NCBI GenBank assembly: GCA_947492745.1
Contig: CANLOE010000016.1
Coordinates: forward strand, 1 to 64,000
Direction of reading: 5' to 3'
Source of the DNA: an uncultured Cyclobacteriaceae bacterium
GTDB lineage: Bacteria > Bacteroidota > Bacteroidia > Cytophagales > Cyclobacteriaceae
DNA length: 64,000 bases
In this document: one piece after another, positions 8,895 to 17,997 of the stretch
Layout of the letters: every line of letters begins with the position of its first letter
Position numbering within the stretch: the stretch's first letter is position 1
Position numbers and translations under genes: made by a program
Notes under the pieces: model-generated
Database searches by the model: none
Told to the model about the DNA's origin: nothing
The model's input: only the letters and a program-made list of their open reading frames with translations

Positions 8895-10034
8895 TTGATA
8901 GGCATAAACACTAAACTAGCCAATAAACTAAATCAAAGAATTGCAGATGGCAGTTTGAGAACATTGAAAAACCACGATGGTCTAGTAGATTTCTGTTCCA
9001 ATGACTATTTGGGATTGGCTTCATCTACGGTATTGGAAAAAGCCATAGCAAAAGAAGTGACCAATTATGGGCCTGTGCATGGGGCGACAGGCTCCCGCTT
9101 GCTCTCTGGTAACACTTTACTGGCAGAAGAAGTGGAGCAGTATCTGAGCCGATTATTTATGAGCGAAGGCGCCTTGCTCTTCAACTCGGGCTACAGTGCC
9201 AACTTGGCCCTACTCTCTTCCATACCTCAAAAGGGGGACACTATCGTTTACGATCAGCTGGCACACGCCTGTATCAAGGACGGCGCCCGACTCAGCCCTG
9301 CCAAGCGTTACAGTTTTCTTCACAATGACCTGAAAGACCTTGAAGGAAAGTTGAAAAAAGCCGAAGGGAATATCTTTATCATTGTAGAATCGGTCTACTC
9401 CATGGATGGGGACATCTGCCCACTACATGACCTAGTCATACTTGCACAACGCTATTCGGCAGCTCTCATCATCGATGAGGCCCATAGCACCGGAGTGTAT
9501 GGACCTCAGGGGGCTGGAATGGTCATTGCCGAAGGCTTAGCGGAACACTTCTTTGCCCGTATACATACTTTTGGGAAAGGTATGGGCGTTCATGGGGCAG
9601 CCATAGTAGGCAGTACTACCCTATTACAGTATATGGTCAATTTCGCCCGCCCTTTTATCTATACCACAGCTATGCCATCGCATGGCCTCATCGCACTGAG
9701 GGCGGCCTTTGATCATCTGGGAGACAATCAGCAACTCCAGCAAGAACTGACCGAAAAAATAAGCCTGTTCCAGAACTATTTCGAGGAATATAGCCCTCCA
9801 CAGAACGGTTACCTACGGGTTCCCAGCGACAGCCCTATCCAAGCCATCCTCATCCCCGGAAACGAAAGGGTAAAAGTAGTTTCCCGACAGTTGATGGAGC
9901 AGGGCTACGATGTACGGCCCATCCTTTCTCCTACCGTCAAAAAGGGGGAAGAGCGGTTACGGGTATGCCTACATACTTATAACAGCGATAGTGAAATAAA
10001 AGGACTCATAGCCACTCTTCTATCGCTACAATGA
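8895..10034 (+). CDS. bioF: 8-amino-7-oxononanoate synthase
   Basis: This 379-residue PLP enzyme condenses pimeloyl-ACP or pimeloyl-CoA with L-alanine, the first committed ring-building step of biotin synthesis. Family marks are CSNDYLGLASS near the N-terminus, GATGSRLLSG, the PLP-contact IDEAHSTGVYGP and the Schiff-base lysine in HTFGKGMGVHG. No in-frame ATG precedes the conserved N-terminus, so the start is taken as TTG at 8895. It is the first gene of a bioF-bioD-bioA cluster; bioD begins 11 bases after its stop. A strong palindrome at 8809-8828 lies just upstream and may control the operon. Confidence 0.95.
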   Translation: MIGINTKLANKLNQRIADGSLRTLKNHDGLVDFCSNDYLGLASSTVLEKAIAKEVTNYGPVHGATGSRLLSGNTLLAEEVEQYLSRLFMSEGALLFNSGYSANLALLSSIPQKGDTIVYDQLAHACIKDGARLSPAKRYSFLHNDLKDLEGKLKKAEGNIFIIVESVYSMDGDICPLHDLVILAQRYSAALIIDEAHSTGVYGPQGAGMVIAEGLAEHFFARIHTFGKGMGVHGAAIVGSTTLLQYMVNFARPFIYTTAMPSHGLIALRAAFDHLGDNQQLQQELTEKISLFQNYFEEYSPPQNGYLRVPSDSPIQAILIPGNERVKVVSRQLMEQGYDVRPILSPTVKKGEERLRVCLHTYNSDSEIKGLIATLLSLQ

Positions 10035-10045
10035 CTTAAAGACCT

Positions 10046-10657
10046 ATGGAAAATTATTTTGTTACCGCTATCGGTACCGATAGCGGCAAAACCTTGGTAT
10101 CTGCCATATTAGTAGAGGCCCTTGGTCTGAACTACTGGAAGCCTGTACAGGCCGGGATGCCCAGAGATACCGATAGTGTCCAGACGCTGTTGAGCAGGAG
10201 CGATGTGACATTACATCCTGAACAATATTGCCTCAAAACACCAGCGTCGCCACATGCGGCCGCAAAAATAGATGGTGTGCAGATTCGCACAAGTGATTTC
10301 ATATTGCCCAGCGATAATGGACTGATCATAGAAGGAGCGGGAGGTGCGCTGGTCCCCCTGAACGATAATGGCGATTTTGTGATCGATATCCCTATACGCT
10401 GGGATATCGAAGTAGTACTGGTGGCCAACCTCTACTTGGGCAGTATCAACCATACCTTGCTGACCGCAGCATTGCTACAGCAGAAAGGGTGTCGCGTAAA
10501 GGGCATCATCTTCAATGGCCCGGCAAATAAAGAAAGTGAGGACATCATACTGAAGCACTCCGGCTACCCCTGCCTATTGAGAATCCATCAGGAAAAATCC
10601 ATCAACAAGGAAGTGGTCCGACGGTATGCGGATACCTTGCTACAACAGTGGAAATAA
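10046..10657 (+). CDS. bioD: Dethiobiotin synthetase
   Basis: The 203-residue protein closes the ureido ring of dethiobiotin from 7,8-diaminopelargonate, CO2 and ATP. The P-loop AIGTDSGKT is at residues 8-16 and has the compact GxGTDxGKT form. Other marks are NYWKPVQAGMPRDTDS, containing the substrate-binding KPVQ stretch, and EGAGGALVPL, the Mg-phosphate loop. Length is slightly below the roughly 220 residues of E. coli BioD, as usual in Bacteroidota. It lies between bioF and bioA on the same strand. A GTG within its last codons could start bioA, but the ATG further on is preferred. Confidence 0.95.
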   Translation: MENYFVTAIGTDSGKTLVSAILVEALGLNYWKPVQAGMPRDTDSVQTLLSRSDVTLHPEQYCLKTPASPHAAAKIDGVQIRTSDFILPSDNGLIIEGAGGALVPLNDNGDFVIDIPIRWDIEVVLVANLYLGSINHTLLTAALLQQKGCRVKGIIFNGPANKESEDIILKHSGYPCLLRIHQEKSINKEVVRRYADTLLQQWK

Positions 10658-10713
10658 AACCGAAAGAAAAAACAAGAATCCCTACTCCGAAACGGGGCAA
10701 AACAATAGAAAAC

Positions 10714-11994
10714 ATGAAACAGGAAGATTGGATAAGTAAAGATACGGAAGTGGTATGGCACCCTTTCACACAGTTACATGGCAAAGCCGCCCCTCTAATG
10801 GTCACCAAAGCCGAGGGCCTTTACCTCCATACGGACGATGGAAGGAAGATAATGGATGCCATCTCTTCATGGTGGGTCAACCTACATGGCCATGGTCATC
10901 CCCATATAGCACAGGCAGTGGCTCATCAGGCAAGGGAACTGGAACATGTGATTTTCGCGGGGTTCACGCATGCTCCCGCCATCGATCTGGCCGAAAAAGT
11001 ACTTTCGTTACTTCCCGGCAATCAATCGAAAGTATTCTACTCCGATAATGGCAGTACCGCAGTGGAAGTGGGACTAAAGATGGCCTTTCAGTATCATTAC
11101 AACCAAAATACTGACCGAAAGAAGGTCATAGCCTTCCATGGGGCCTATCACGGAGATACTTTCGGTAGCATGTCCATCGGGGACCGAGGTCCTTTTTCAG
11201 CTCCCTTCGCCCCTTTTCTGTTCGATGTGGAGTTCTTGGACTTTCCCGATGGGAACAATGATGAAGCCATACTACAGCACTTCCAAAAGCTATGCGATAC
11301 CGAAGAGGTTGCGGCCTTTGTCTTCGAACCCTTAGTACTGGGTTCTGCCGGGATGAAAATCTACGCTGCTGCCACACTCGACCGCATGATAGCCTATGCT
11401 CAGGGGAAGGGCACTCTCTGTATTGCGGACGAGGTCTTTACGGGTTTTGGGCGTACGGGCAAGAATTTTGCCTGTGATTACCTCGAACACCAACCCGATA
11501 TCTTCGCCCTGTCCAAAGGGCTGACCGGCGGTACCATGGCACTCGGGCTTACGACCTGTACCGAAAAGATCATCGATGCTTACCGCTCTTCGGACATTAT
11601 GAAAACTTTTTTTCATGGGCATTCCTTCACTGCAAATCCTATCGCCTGTGCAGCCTCTATCGCCAGCTACGAGCTTTTCATACGCGAAGAATGCCAAGCA
11701 GCCATACAGCGTATCGCCCGGCAGCAGGCCTCCTTCTGCCAAACGGTGCAGCAACATCCAAAAGTCAGAATGGCCCGGTGTCTGGGTACGATCATGGCCT
11801 TTGACATCGCCACAGAGGAGGATACTTCCTATGTCAATGAGGTCAGGCATAAGCTATATCCTTACTTCTTAGAGCGGAATATCCTGCTTCGCCCTTTAGG
11901 CAATACCATCTACGTCCTGCCTCCTTATATTATCACAGAAGAAGAACTACAGCAGGTATATACGGTCATCCTGGAAATGCTGAAAGAGGTATGA
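10714..11994 (+). CDS. bioA: Adenosylmethionine-8-amino-7-oxononanoate aminotransferase
   Basis: This class III PLP aminotransferase uses S-adenosylmethionine as amino donor to make 7,8-diaminopelargonate. It shows HPFTQLHG near the start, SSWWVNLHGHGHP, YSDNGSTAVEVGLKMA, the HGAYHGDTFGS substrate loop, ADEVFTGFGRTG with the PLP-contact Asp, and the Schiff-base lysine in LSKGLTGG. From the ATG at 10714 it is 426 residues, the normal length. A GTG at 10648 inside bioD would add 22 residues of lysine-rich sequence that the family does not have. Third and last gene of the biotin cluster; it converges with the LysR gene, whose stop is 17 bp away. Confidence 0.96.
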   Translation: MKQEDWISKDTEVVWHPFTQLHGKAAPLMVTKAEGLYLHTDDGRKIMDAISSWWVNLHGHGHPHIAQAVAHQARELEHVIFAGFTHAPAIDLAEKVLSLLPGNQSKVFYSDNGSTAVEVGLKMAFQYHYNQNTDRKKVIAFHGAYHGDTFGSMSIGDRGPFSAPFAPFLFDVEFLDFPDGNNDEAILQHFQKLCDTEEVAAFVFEPLVLGSAGMKIYAAATLDRMIAYAQGKGTLCIADEVFTGFGRTGKNFACDYLEHQPDIFALSKGLTGGTMALGLTTCTEKIIDAYRSSDIMKTFFHGHSFTANPIACAASIASYELFIREECQAAIQRIARQQASFCQTVQQHPKVRMARCLGTIMAFDIATEEDTSYVNEVRHKLYPYFLERNILLRPLGNTIYVLPPYIITEEELQQVYTVILEMLKEV

Positions 11995-12011
11995 CCCTTA
12001 TGCACGCCCGA

Positions 12012-12902
12012 TTATTCGATGATGAAGGTTTCTTCAAAATTGGCAATGAAATCCATAATATAGCGCTTATTCCTATCCTCCGTTCGGTAGGTCAGGTAAT
12101 GCCTTCTATGGATGCCTTCCTTGGAAATACGTCGGAACACCAGATCTTCGGATAAACGAAAGTGGGCCAGTGCCCATTGTGGCATACACATAATACCCAT
12201 GTTGGCATGGACCATTTCCAAAGCTACCTCTGTCAGAGGGATAGCGGTCACTTTTGCTGGAGTGACCTGATGGGGCTGAAGATACCGAGTATGGATGGAG
12301 ACACTCTCCAGCGGAAAGGAATGAATCAAGAGGTGCGCTTTGGCAAAGTCCTCTGCTACGATGTACGACTGAGTACTGAGGGGATGTTCTTTGTGCAGGA
12401 TAGCCAACAGCTCATCTTCGAACAAAGCAATACTGGAGAGTTGTTCATCCCTGGAAGGCGAACTGATGAGCGCAATGTCGATTTCCTTGGCCAATAGTTT
12501 GGACAAAGGCCGATGGGTCGCTTCAAGGATCAACTCTACCGATATCTCCGGGTACAGTAGCCCCATCTTCTGCACAAAAGCAGGGAGGCCATGATAGAAA
12601 GAATAACATTCGGTACCGATTTTTACCGTTCCCTTGGAGCCTTCCCGAATATTCTCGATAGCGTGAAGTCTCTTTGTTATCGTGGTCAAAACTTCATTGG
12701 CCATAGCATACAGCTCCTTTCCTTCCACGGTCAGTTGCCAAGCATTCCTTTTGCGGTGGAACACCTTGAAGCCCAGACGCTCTTCCAACTCCCGCAATTG
12801 GTGGCTCAGGGCCGATTGGGTCAAGAACAGCTTCTCCGTAGCATTAGCAATGGTCCCCTCCTCTGCGATAACTTTGATCAACCTAAGATACTTTACCTCC
12901 AT
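12012..12902 (-). CDS. LysR-family transcriptional regulator, MetR-like
   Basis: From the ATG at 12902 the protein has 296 residues and starts as LysR regulators do (MEVKYLRLIKVIAEEG). Upstream in-frame starts at 12968 and 12974 add a tail without family support. The N-terminal winged helix includes LTQSALSHQLRELEERLGFK. The effector domain resembles MetR: it keeps IGTECYSFYHGLPAF, the LQPHQV segment and EMVHANMGIMCMPQWA. MetR uses homocysteine as co-inducer and controls methionine genes; that ligand is inference here. The gene is convergent with bioA and divergent from the rhodanese-GNAT pair at 13073, which makes that pair the likeliest local target. Confidence 0.88.
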   Translation of the reverse strand: MEVKYLRLIKVIAEEGTIANATEKLFLTQSALSHQLRELEERLGFKVFHRKRNAWQLTVEGKELYAMANEVLTTITKRLHAIENIREGSKGTVKIGTECYSFYHGLPAFVQKMGLLYPEISVELILEATHRPLSKLLAKEIDIALISSPSRDEQLSSIALFEDELLAILHKEHPLSTQSYIVAEDFAKAHLLIHSFPLESVSIHTRYLQPHQVTPAKVTAIPLTEVALEMVHANMGIMCMPQWALAHFRLSEDLVFRRISKEGIHRRHYLTYRTEDRNKRYIMDFIANFEETFIIE

Positions 12903-13072
12903 AGGTACAAAGATAACATACCGCAGCTCATACGATGATGAAAAAATCTCATATTCAGCGTCAAACATCTTCAATTGAAAACAAGCAGAACAATATAAAG
13001 ACGCATTACTTTTGATACAGGGAAAAGCACGGTACGTTTTTTCTCTTTTCAGACGATTTCATTAACAGAACT

Positions 13073-13471
13073 ATGATCACACAAGCACAACTACAGTATT
13101 ACAAAGACAAATTGGCCTATGAAATGGACCCCTCGGACCTTTTCGAATCGCTTGAGGAACAAGCAGGCATTGTCGTTATAGATACCAGAAAGCCCTTTGC
13201 TTATGACAAGGAGCGTATCCCCACTGCCGTCAACCTGCCACACCGAGAGATGGACGCCACTACTACAGCCCACCTCGATAAGTCCAAAACCTATATCTGC
13301 TATTGCGACGGTATCGGTTGTAATGCTTCCACTAAGGGGGCTTTGAAAATGGCTCAATTGGGTTTTCAGGTAAAAGAGCTTATTGGAGGACTGGCCTGGT
13401 GGAAATTGGACGGTTATGCTACCGAAGGTACGGAAGCATCCAAGGGAGAAATCATGTCCTGCGCTTGCTGA
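13073..13471 (+). CDS. Rhodanese-like domain protein
   Basis: A single rhodanese domain of 132 residues. It contains VVIDTRKPFAYDKERIPTAV, which matches the conserved Asp-Arg strand and the following acidic loop, and the active-site region YICYCDGIGCNAST, where a Cys begins the loop that carries the persulfide. Single-domain members handle sulfane sulfur in the cytoplasm. The C-terminus ends in CAC, a possible extra thiol pair. The GNAT gene begins 3 bases after the stop, so the two are almost surely co-transcribed. The divergent MetR-like regulator beside it is consistent with a sulfur-related role, but that is inference. Confidence 0.88.
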   Translation: MITQAQLQYYKDKLAYEMDPSDLFESLEEQAGIVVIDTRKPFAYDKERIPTAVNLPHREMDATTTAHLDKSKTYICYCDGIGCNASTKGALKMAQLGFQVKELIGGLAWWKLDGYATEGTEASKGEIMSCAC

Positions 13472-13474
13472 ACC

Positions 13475-13927
13475 ATGGAAGAAATAGTCATACGGCATGC
13501 TACACCTAGCGATGCCACTGATATCATAGCCCTGTGCAAAGCCCATGCCAACTACGAAAAAACCAGATTCGATACAACAGGTAAAGCCGAGAAGCTAATG
13601 AATCATCTTTTCGGTCCCGACCAAGTCTTAGAGTGTATTGTCACCGAACAGGGAGGCTCCTTGTTCGGCTATGCTACCTTCATGAAGCAATTTTCAACTT
13701 GGGACATGGATTTTTATCTTTATATGGACTGTTTGTATCTAAGCTCTGAGGCCAGGGACAAAGGACTGGGAAAGATGATGATGACCTTTATCGCTGCCTA
13801 TGCAAAAGAGAACGATTGCCATCGCATACAATGGCAGACACCATCGTTCAACACGGGAGCAAAGCGATTTTATCATCGACTGGGAGCAGTACCCTACACT
13901 AAGGAGCGCTTCATTTGGGAGGTCTGA
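13475..13927 (+). CDS. GNAT-family N-acetyltransferase
   Basis: A 150-residue single-domain acetyltransferase. The acetyl-CoA pyrophosphate loop is visible as EARDKGLGKMMM (R-x-x-G-x-G), followed by WQTPSFNTGAKRFYHRLGA, the C-terminal motif of diamine- or aminoglycoside-type GNATs. The substrate cannot be deduced. It starts 3 bases after the rhodanese gene and ends 84 bp before the convergent gene at 14012. Confidence 0.9.
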   Translation: MEEIVIRHATPSDATDIIALCKAHANYEKTRFDTTGKAEKLMNHLFGPDQVLECIVTEQGGSLFGYATFMKQFSTWDMDFYLYMDCLYLSSEARDKGLGKMMMTFIAAYAKENDCHRIQWQTPSFNTGAKRFYHRLGAVPYTKERFIWEV

Positions 13928-14011
13928 TCTTCCGCAAAAACCATTGTAGAGCATCGTTGTCCAAGAGCAAAGAGCGCACCATCGGGCTGCCACACCACCG
14001 AAGCTAAAGTA

Positions 14012-14488
14012 TCATTGTGGGTGGTTTTCCCAATACGACCGGATGACTTCTTCCCAGTCTTCCCGATGCCTAAGGAACAGTACCGTATTGATCATCATTT
14101 TATCGGCAGCAGTACTTTCCGGAAGTTGTTCCAAGGTCGTTTTGAGCAGTTTGTACAACTCTTCCCGAAACTTATCACCCGTTTCTTCATGTAGCCGCAA
14201 AAGGGCCTTGACGATGATTTCCTGAGTTGTTTCTATGGGAGTTTCGCTTAGCTCTTCTTCAAGCTCATCGGGCTTTGTCGGTTTTTGTACTGTTTCTGAT
14301 TTTCTGCCCATCCGATCGGAAGGTTCGGTAACCATGGAAGCAGCGCTACTCTCATTTTCCTCGGCCGAAGCAGAGGTCCCTTCTTCTACCGTTTTCTTTT
14401 CAACCTTCTCGGGAGAGACCAGTGAGGAGGCCTCTTGTTTTAAAAAGGCATCGAGGTCTTTGAGTGTATTTTTCTTTTTTGCGGTCAT
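14012..14488 (-). CDS. Acidic hypothetical protein paired with an orphan ParA
   Basis: I do not recognise a family. The 158-residue protein has a lysine-rich start (MTAKKKNTLKDLDAFLK), a low-complexity Ser/Glu/Pro stretch at about 25-90, and a helical C-terminus (about 90-158) with IIVKALLRLHEETGDKFREE and REDWEEVIRSYW. Its ATG overlaps the stop of the parA-like gene by four bases (ATGA), so the two are translationally coupled. By position it may be the DNA-binding or adaptor partner of the ATPase, the role ParB or its analogues play in partition modules, but no ParB or ribbon-helix-helix motif is obvious. Confidence 0.65.
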   Translation of the reverse strand: MTAKKKNTLKDLDAFLKQEASSLVSPEKVEKKTVEEGTSASAEENESSAASMVTEPSDRMGRKSETVQKPTKPDELEEELSETPIETTQEIIVKALLRLHEETGDKFREELYKLLKTTLEQLPESTAADKMMINTVLFLRHREDWEEVIRSYWENHPQ

Positions 14489-15111
14489 GACAAGTGGCTT
14501 AGGATTTCTTTGGTAACGTTCAGGTACTTCTTTTCCGCTAGGATCGTACTGAAATTGACATAAAGATTTTTCTGAGGAACAAAGGTGTCCAGTACAATAG
14601 CATCCAGGTCTTCCAGTACATTTTTCACCGTTTTGGTATGGGTAGAGCCATGGATACGGTTAGGCAAAATCATTATTTTCAGTTCGGGGTTGATATCCTT
14701 GGCAGGGTTGAGGTCGGTCACTGTCTGATAGGTCACCAGTAGGTCGTTCTGCGTCAGACTGGTCGGCACCAGTACCGCATCACTTTCGATACACAGTTTT
14801 TTTATGCCTTCATCCGTAGTCTTCCCAGCACTGTCCACGATAATGTAATCCAATGCTCCGGAAGACTTCAGTTCCTGAAGCTCTCCGGCGATGCTATGGT
14901 CCTCAGAACCCAAAATATCGAAAAGCTTTCCCTCTTTCGCTCCTGATTTGAACAGTTCCATTTTTCGGAGCGTATTCAGGGTATAATTGGTGTCGGTCTC
15001 TATCAAGGTAATCCGGTATCCTAGGTTATGGAGCATGGTCGCCAGGTGAATGGCATTGGTGGTTTTACCTGTACCACCTTTTCGACTGATAAAAGAAATA
15101 ACTTTGGTCAT
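14485..15111 (-). CDS. ParA-family ATPase
   Basis: The 208-residue protein begins MTKVISFISRKGGTGKTTNA, a deviant Walker A box with the signature lysine (KGGTGKTT at 11-18). Further marks are LIETDTNYTL, corresponding to switch I, and YIIVDSAGKTTDEG, corresponding to Walker B. It is of the short, HTH-lacking type found on plasmids and in positioning systems for cargo such as flagella or chemoreceptor arrays. It is coupled to a small acidic protein and not to parB, so this is an orphan pair: partition of a former plasmid or intracellular positioning are both possible. Confidence 0.88.
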   Translation of the reverse strand: MTKVISFISRKGGTGKTTNAIHLATMLHNLGYRITLIETDTNYTLNTLRKMELFKSGAKEGKLFDILGSEDHSIAGELQELKSSGALDYIIVDSAGKTTDEGIKKLCIESDAVLVPTSLTQNDLLVTYQTVTDLNPAKDINPELKIMILPNRIHGSTHTKTVKNVLEDLDAIVLDTFVPQKNLYVNFSTILAEKKYLNVTKEILSHLS

Positions 15112-15268
15112 ATTTCACATCTAAATAACTCCAAAATAAGCATCCATGACCTGAAAACCAAATCTACCCCTCAATGGATTTCCACAGAGCCTTCTAAAAA
15201 TCGGTTTGGCTTTCCTGTAAGCCAATGTTATCGTATTATTGTACTCTATTTGGAAAAACGGTTCATCG

Positions 15269-15616
15269 ATGAAAAAAGTCTACTACCTCTCTACCTGCAC
15301 TACCTGTAAAAGAATCATGTCCGAACTGCCACTTGACGATTTTGAAAAACAGGATATCAAGACAGAAAAGATAAATGAAGGGCAATTGGAGAAGATGGCC
15401 GAGATAGCGGGTTCCTATGAGGCCCTGTTCAGTCGCGTGGCGATGAAGTACCGACAGTGGGGCCTTAACGAAAAGGACCTGAATGAAGAGGATTATAAAA
15501 AACACATTTTGGAAGAGTATACCTTTCTGAAACGCCCTGTATTCATCATTGGTGATGCTATTTTTATCGGGAATTCCAAAAAGAATGTTCAGGCCCTGAA
15601 CGATGCCCTGAGCTGA
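15269..15616 (+). CDS. ArsC/Spx-family thioredoxin-fold protein
   Basis: From the ATG at 15269 the product is 115 residues and begins MKKVYYLSTCTTCKRI, the glutaredoxin-like strand with a CTTC pair at the active site. VMAKYRQ-type sequence (RVAMKYRQWGL) and LKRPVFIIGDAIFIGNS match the conserved arginine and the cis-proline strand of the ArsC/Spx fold. Members are arsenate reductases or thiol-based regulators. No ars genes are nearby, so arsenate as substrate is not shown. A hairpin follows the stop. Confidence 0.85.
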   Translation: MKKVYYLSTCTTCKRIMSELPLDDFEKQDIKTEKINEGQLEKMAEIAGSYEALFSRVAMKYRQWGLNEKDLNEEDYKKHILEEYTFLKRPVFIIGDAIFIGNSKKNVQALNDALS

Positions 15617-15644
15617 GCACTACAAAAGGAGTAGTGATTCAGGG
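15606..15644 (+). terminator. Hairpin after the ArsC-like gene
   Basis: Two nested inverted repeats, CCCTGA...TCAGGG around CACTAC...GTAGTG, overlap the stop codon and are followed by CAGTTTTG. Likely a weak intrinsic terminator. Confidence 0.55.
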
Positions 15645-15935
15645 CAGTTTTGAAATGTATCCCTTATCTGCCCTGTATGATTTTTGGGGGCCTTATCTCG
15701 TTGGAATTTTTGCCAATCCTATAAAGGACAATACTCGCGGCAATCTTCAGTGTACTCCATTATATCGATTGATTTTAACGGTACCCATTGATCTTTCGGC
15801 CTATACCTTATTAGCCAGAATGAACTGTTAAAAATCAGCGAAATGGATTCGTTTTTTTTAGCTGACTGCGGCAGTGCTACGCTGAACCCAAGAAAACCAT
15901 CTCTTGAAACAGAAGGGACCTTTGATAGCTTTGCA

Positions 15936-17138
15936 TCACCCCTGAAACACATTATTGTCCAAGCGTACTTTTTTGTTGACTTCCAGTGTGGCGGCTCGAA
16001 TAATCTTATCGGTACCGTATTTGAACTTGACCTTGTCCATGGCTTGATGAAGTTCGATCTGTTCTTGGGTATCTTCGAACAGGTCAATCTGGTAGTGTCC
16101 ATGGACCAGGTGGCTGACCCGTACACCGACGAGTCGCAAGAGTACCCGTTTGACATATAATCGGTCGAATAAGCGGAGGGCATGGTCGAGAAGGGCACGG
16201 TCGGAAGAGGTGTAGGGGATATGGCATTGCTTGGAAACCGTATCAAAGTTGGAATAGCGTATCTTCACCGTGATGCAGGCACAGAGCTTTTGTTCACTGC
16301 GCAGTTTAAAAGCCAGCTTTTCGACCATAGCTGTCAGGAGGGCCTTGAGTTTTTTGATATCAATGGTATCCGTATCAAAGGTACATTCTGTAGAAATGGA
16401 TTTGCGGTCGCTATGGGGGACTACAGGCGAGGTGTCGATAGCATTGGCTCTTTTCCATAACAGGGTGCCGTTTTTACCAAAGGCAGACTGTAGCATTTTC
16501 AAGGGCACCTCTCTAAGTGTGCGTACGTCCTTTACCCCCATTTCCATCAGAAACTGCCCTGTCTTTTTGCCGATCATGGGTATTTTTCGTATCGACAAAG
16601 GGGCCAGAAATTCCCGCTCCTCTCCCTGAAGGATATGTTTCTCTCCATTGGGCTTGAACTCTCCAGTAGCTACCTTAGAGACTAGCTTGTTGACGGATAG
16701 GCCCATGGATATCGGAAGGCCGCTGTTTTTGATGATGGAGCTGCGCAGCTCCTTGCCCCAGAGATAGGCAGACCCCATAAAGCGATCCATACCACTGATA
16801 TCTATGTAAAACTCATCGATGGAGGCTTTTTCGTATAAAGGTGAAGCTTCAGCGATGATGTCCGTTACCAGCTTGGAATAATTACTGTAAGCCTCCATAT
16901 CACCTGAAATGACCAGGGCATCGGGACAGAGCTGTAAGGCCATGCCCGTAGGCATGGCCGAATGCACTCCGAACTTTCTGGCTTCGTAGCTACAGGAGGC
17001 CACAACGCCCCTCTTACCCCGCCCGCCAATAATCAAAGGCTTACCGCGCAATTGAGGATTGCGCAAACACTCCACAGCAACAAAAAAAGCATCCAAATCC
17101 ATATGTATGATGGCTCGGGTAAAATCGCCCTGAATCAT
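15936..17138 (-). CDS. dinB: DNA polymerase IV (Y-family)
   Basis: The 400-residue protein has the Y-family catalytic residues in IHMDLDAFFVAVE (first Asp near residue 15) and SIDEFYIDISGMD (Asp-Glu pair). It also shows SYEARKFGVHSAMPTGMA, the fingers segment, a helix-hairpin-helix thumb (IRKIPMIGKKTGQFLMEMGV) and a C-terminal little-finger domain. It carries out error-prone bypass of DNA lesions. The N-terminus has a short extension before the canonical start, common in Bacteroidota. A 34-bp dyad (17214-17247) lies upstream. No umuD or lexA is in the window, so SOS control is not shown. Downstream, 15840-15900 holds a remnant of a family A core. Confidence 0.95.
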   Translation of the reverse strand: MIQGDFTRAIIHMDLDAFFVAVECLRNPQLRGKPLIIGGRGKRGVVASCSYEARKFGVHSAMPTGMALQLCPDALVISGDMEAYSNYSKLVTDIIAEASPLYEKASIDEFYIDISGMDRFMGSAYLWGKELRSSIIKNSGLPISMGLSVNKLVSKVATGEFKPNGEKHILQGEEREFLAPLSIRKIPMIGKKTGQFLMEMGVKDVRTLREVPLKMLQSAFGKNGTLLWKRANAIDTSPVVPHSDRKSISTECTFDTDTIDIKKLKALLTAMVEKLAFKLRSEQKLCACITVKIRYSNFDTVSKQCHIPYTSSDRALLDHALRLFDRLYVKRVLLRLVGVRVSHLVHGHYQIDLFEDTQEQIELHQAMDKVKFKYGTDKIIRAATLEVNKKVRLDNNVFQG

Positions 17139-17213
17139 ATCTTATTATTTTTAACTAATATACTAATTTTAATAGTAAAATCGAGTCATCAATACATGAA
17201 TGTCTAAAAAAGA

Positions 17214-17247
17214 GAGATGAAAAAATACCGTAGTACTTTTTCATCTC
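17214..17247 (-). terminator. Stem-loop upstream of dinB
   Basis: GAGATGAAAAA pairs with TTTTTCATCTC around a 12-base loop. On the minus strand it is followed by CTTTTTT, so it reads as an intrinsic terminator for leftward transcription and would shield dinB from upstream transcripts. Confidence 0.5.
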
Positions 17248-17317
17248 AAAAAAACCTCATTTACACTGACTGCCAATACATTACAATCAAAAGAAAGGTT
17301 TGGGTAATTTCAGCGGG

Positions 17318-17620
17318 CCGATGAGTAAATAACGTCAAGCAAAAATGAAATGAGAAATCGGCAGAAGGAGAATCCTTGATAAAATAATATGGTGTACAGT
17401 TGTCATTGAACCCAAAATGATCAATAGCCTTCCTATTGCGAACATAAATCACTTCAAAATCACTGATTTTACGCTGCGCAGGCTCGTCTCCTTAGTGATA
17501 CAAAAGCCTCCTCACCTAAACCGCTGATTTTATTGCACTTTATACGCTCATCACACAATCCTATTGATCAATTTGGGTTGAAGTCCTCATAACGAAACTC
17601 CAATGCACAATTCGGGTAAA
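17318..17620 (+). repeat. Family B repeat (17406-17582) with adjacent C-like and A-end fragments
   Basis: The gap 17139-17997 is otherwise without a gene I can support. The B copy opens with CCCAAAATGATCAATAG and closes with CTATTGATCAATTTGGG. Its interior (CATAAATCACTTCAAAATCA, TTTTACGCTGCGCAGG, AAAAGCCTCCTCACCTAAAC) matches the copy at 37783-37959 and differs from the B copy at 8511, so there are two B subtypes. The 90 bp before it resemble family C; the 40 bp after it are a right-hand family A end. Confidence 0.75.
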
Positions 17621-17997
17621 GGTTTTTCTATAAACAGAATCCTACCGAAAAGAAATTCCTTATCCCTAAAATCAATGACGCTTGCATATAATCCAACAGG
17701 AGCCATTATTTTATCATCGTATATCCACTTCTCAAGTTGCTCCGCTACTCTTCTATTCTATATCTTAGTGGAAAGGTTCACTACGGACATACGGACAGCT
17801 GTCCCGTAACGATGAGGGTATTCGGTCACAGAGCGGTTCTCAAAGACTGTTCTGAAGCTATATCCGAACTTGTCACTGGGTATTTGAGCTAAAGACAAGC
17901 TTAGACTGCTTGCCTTCGGTGCATTACATTCGGGTATAGTCAAGCCATTGTATACTAATAGGGGAAATCTTCGTTATCAAAAGAGACTATTTTTAGA

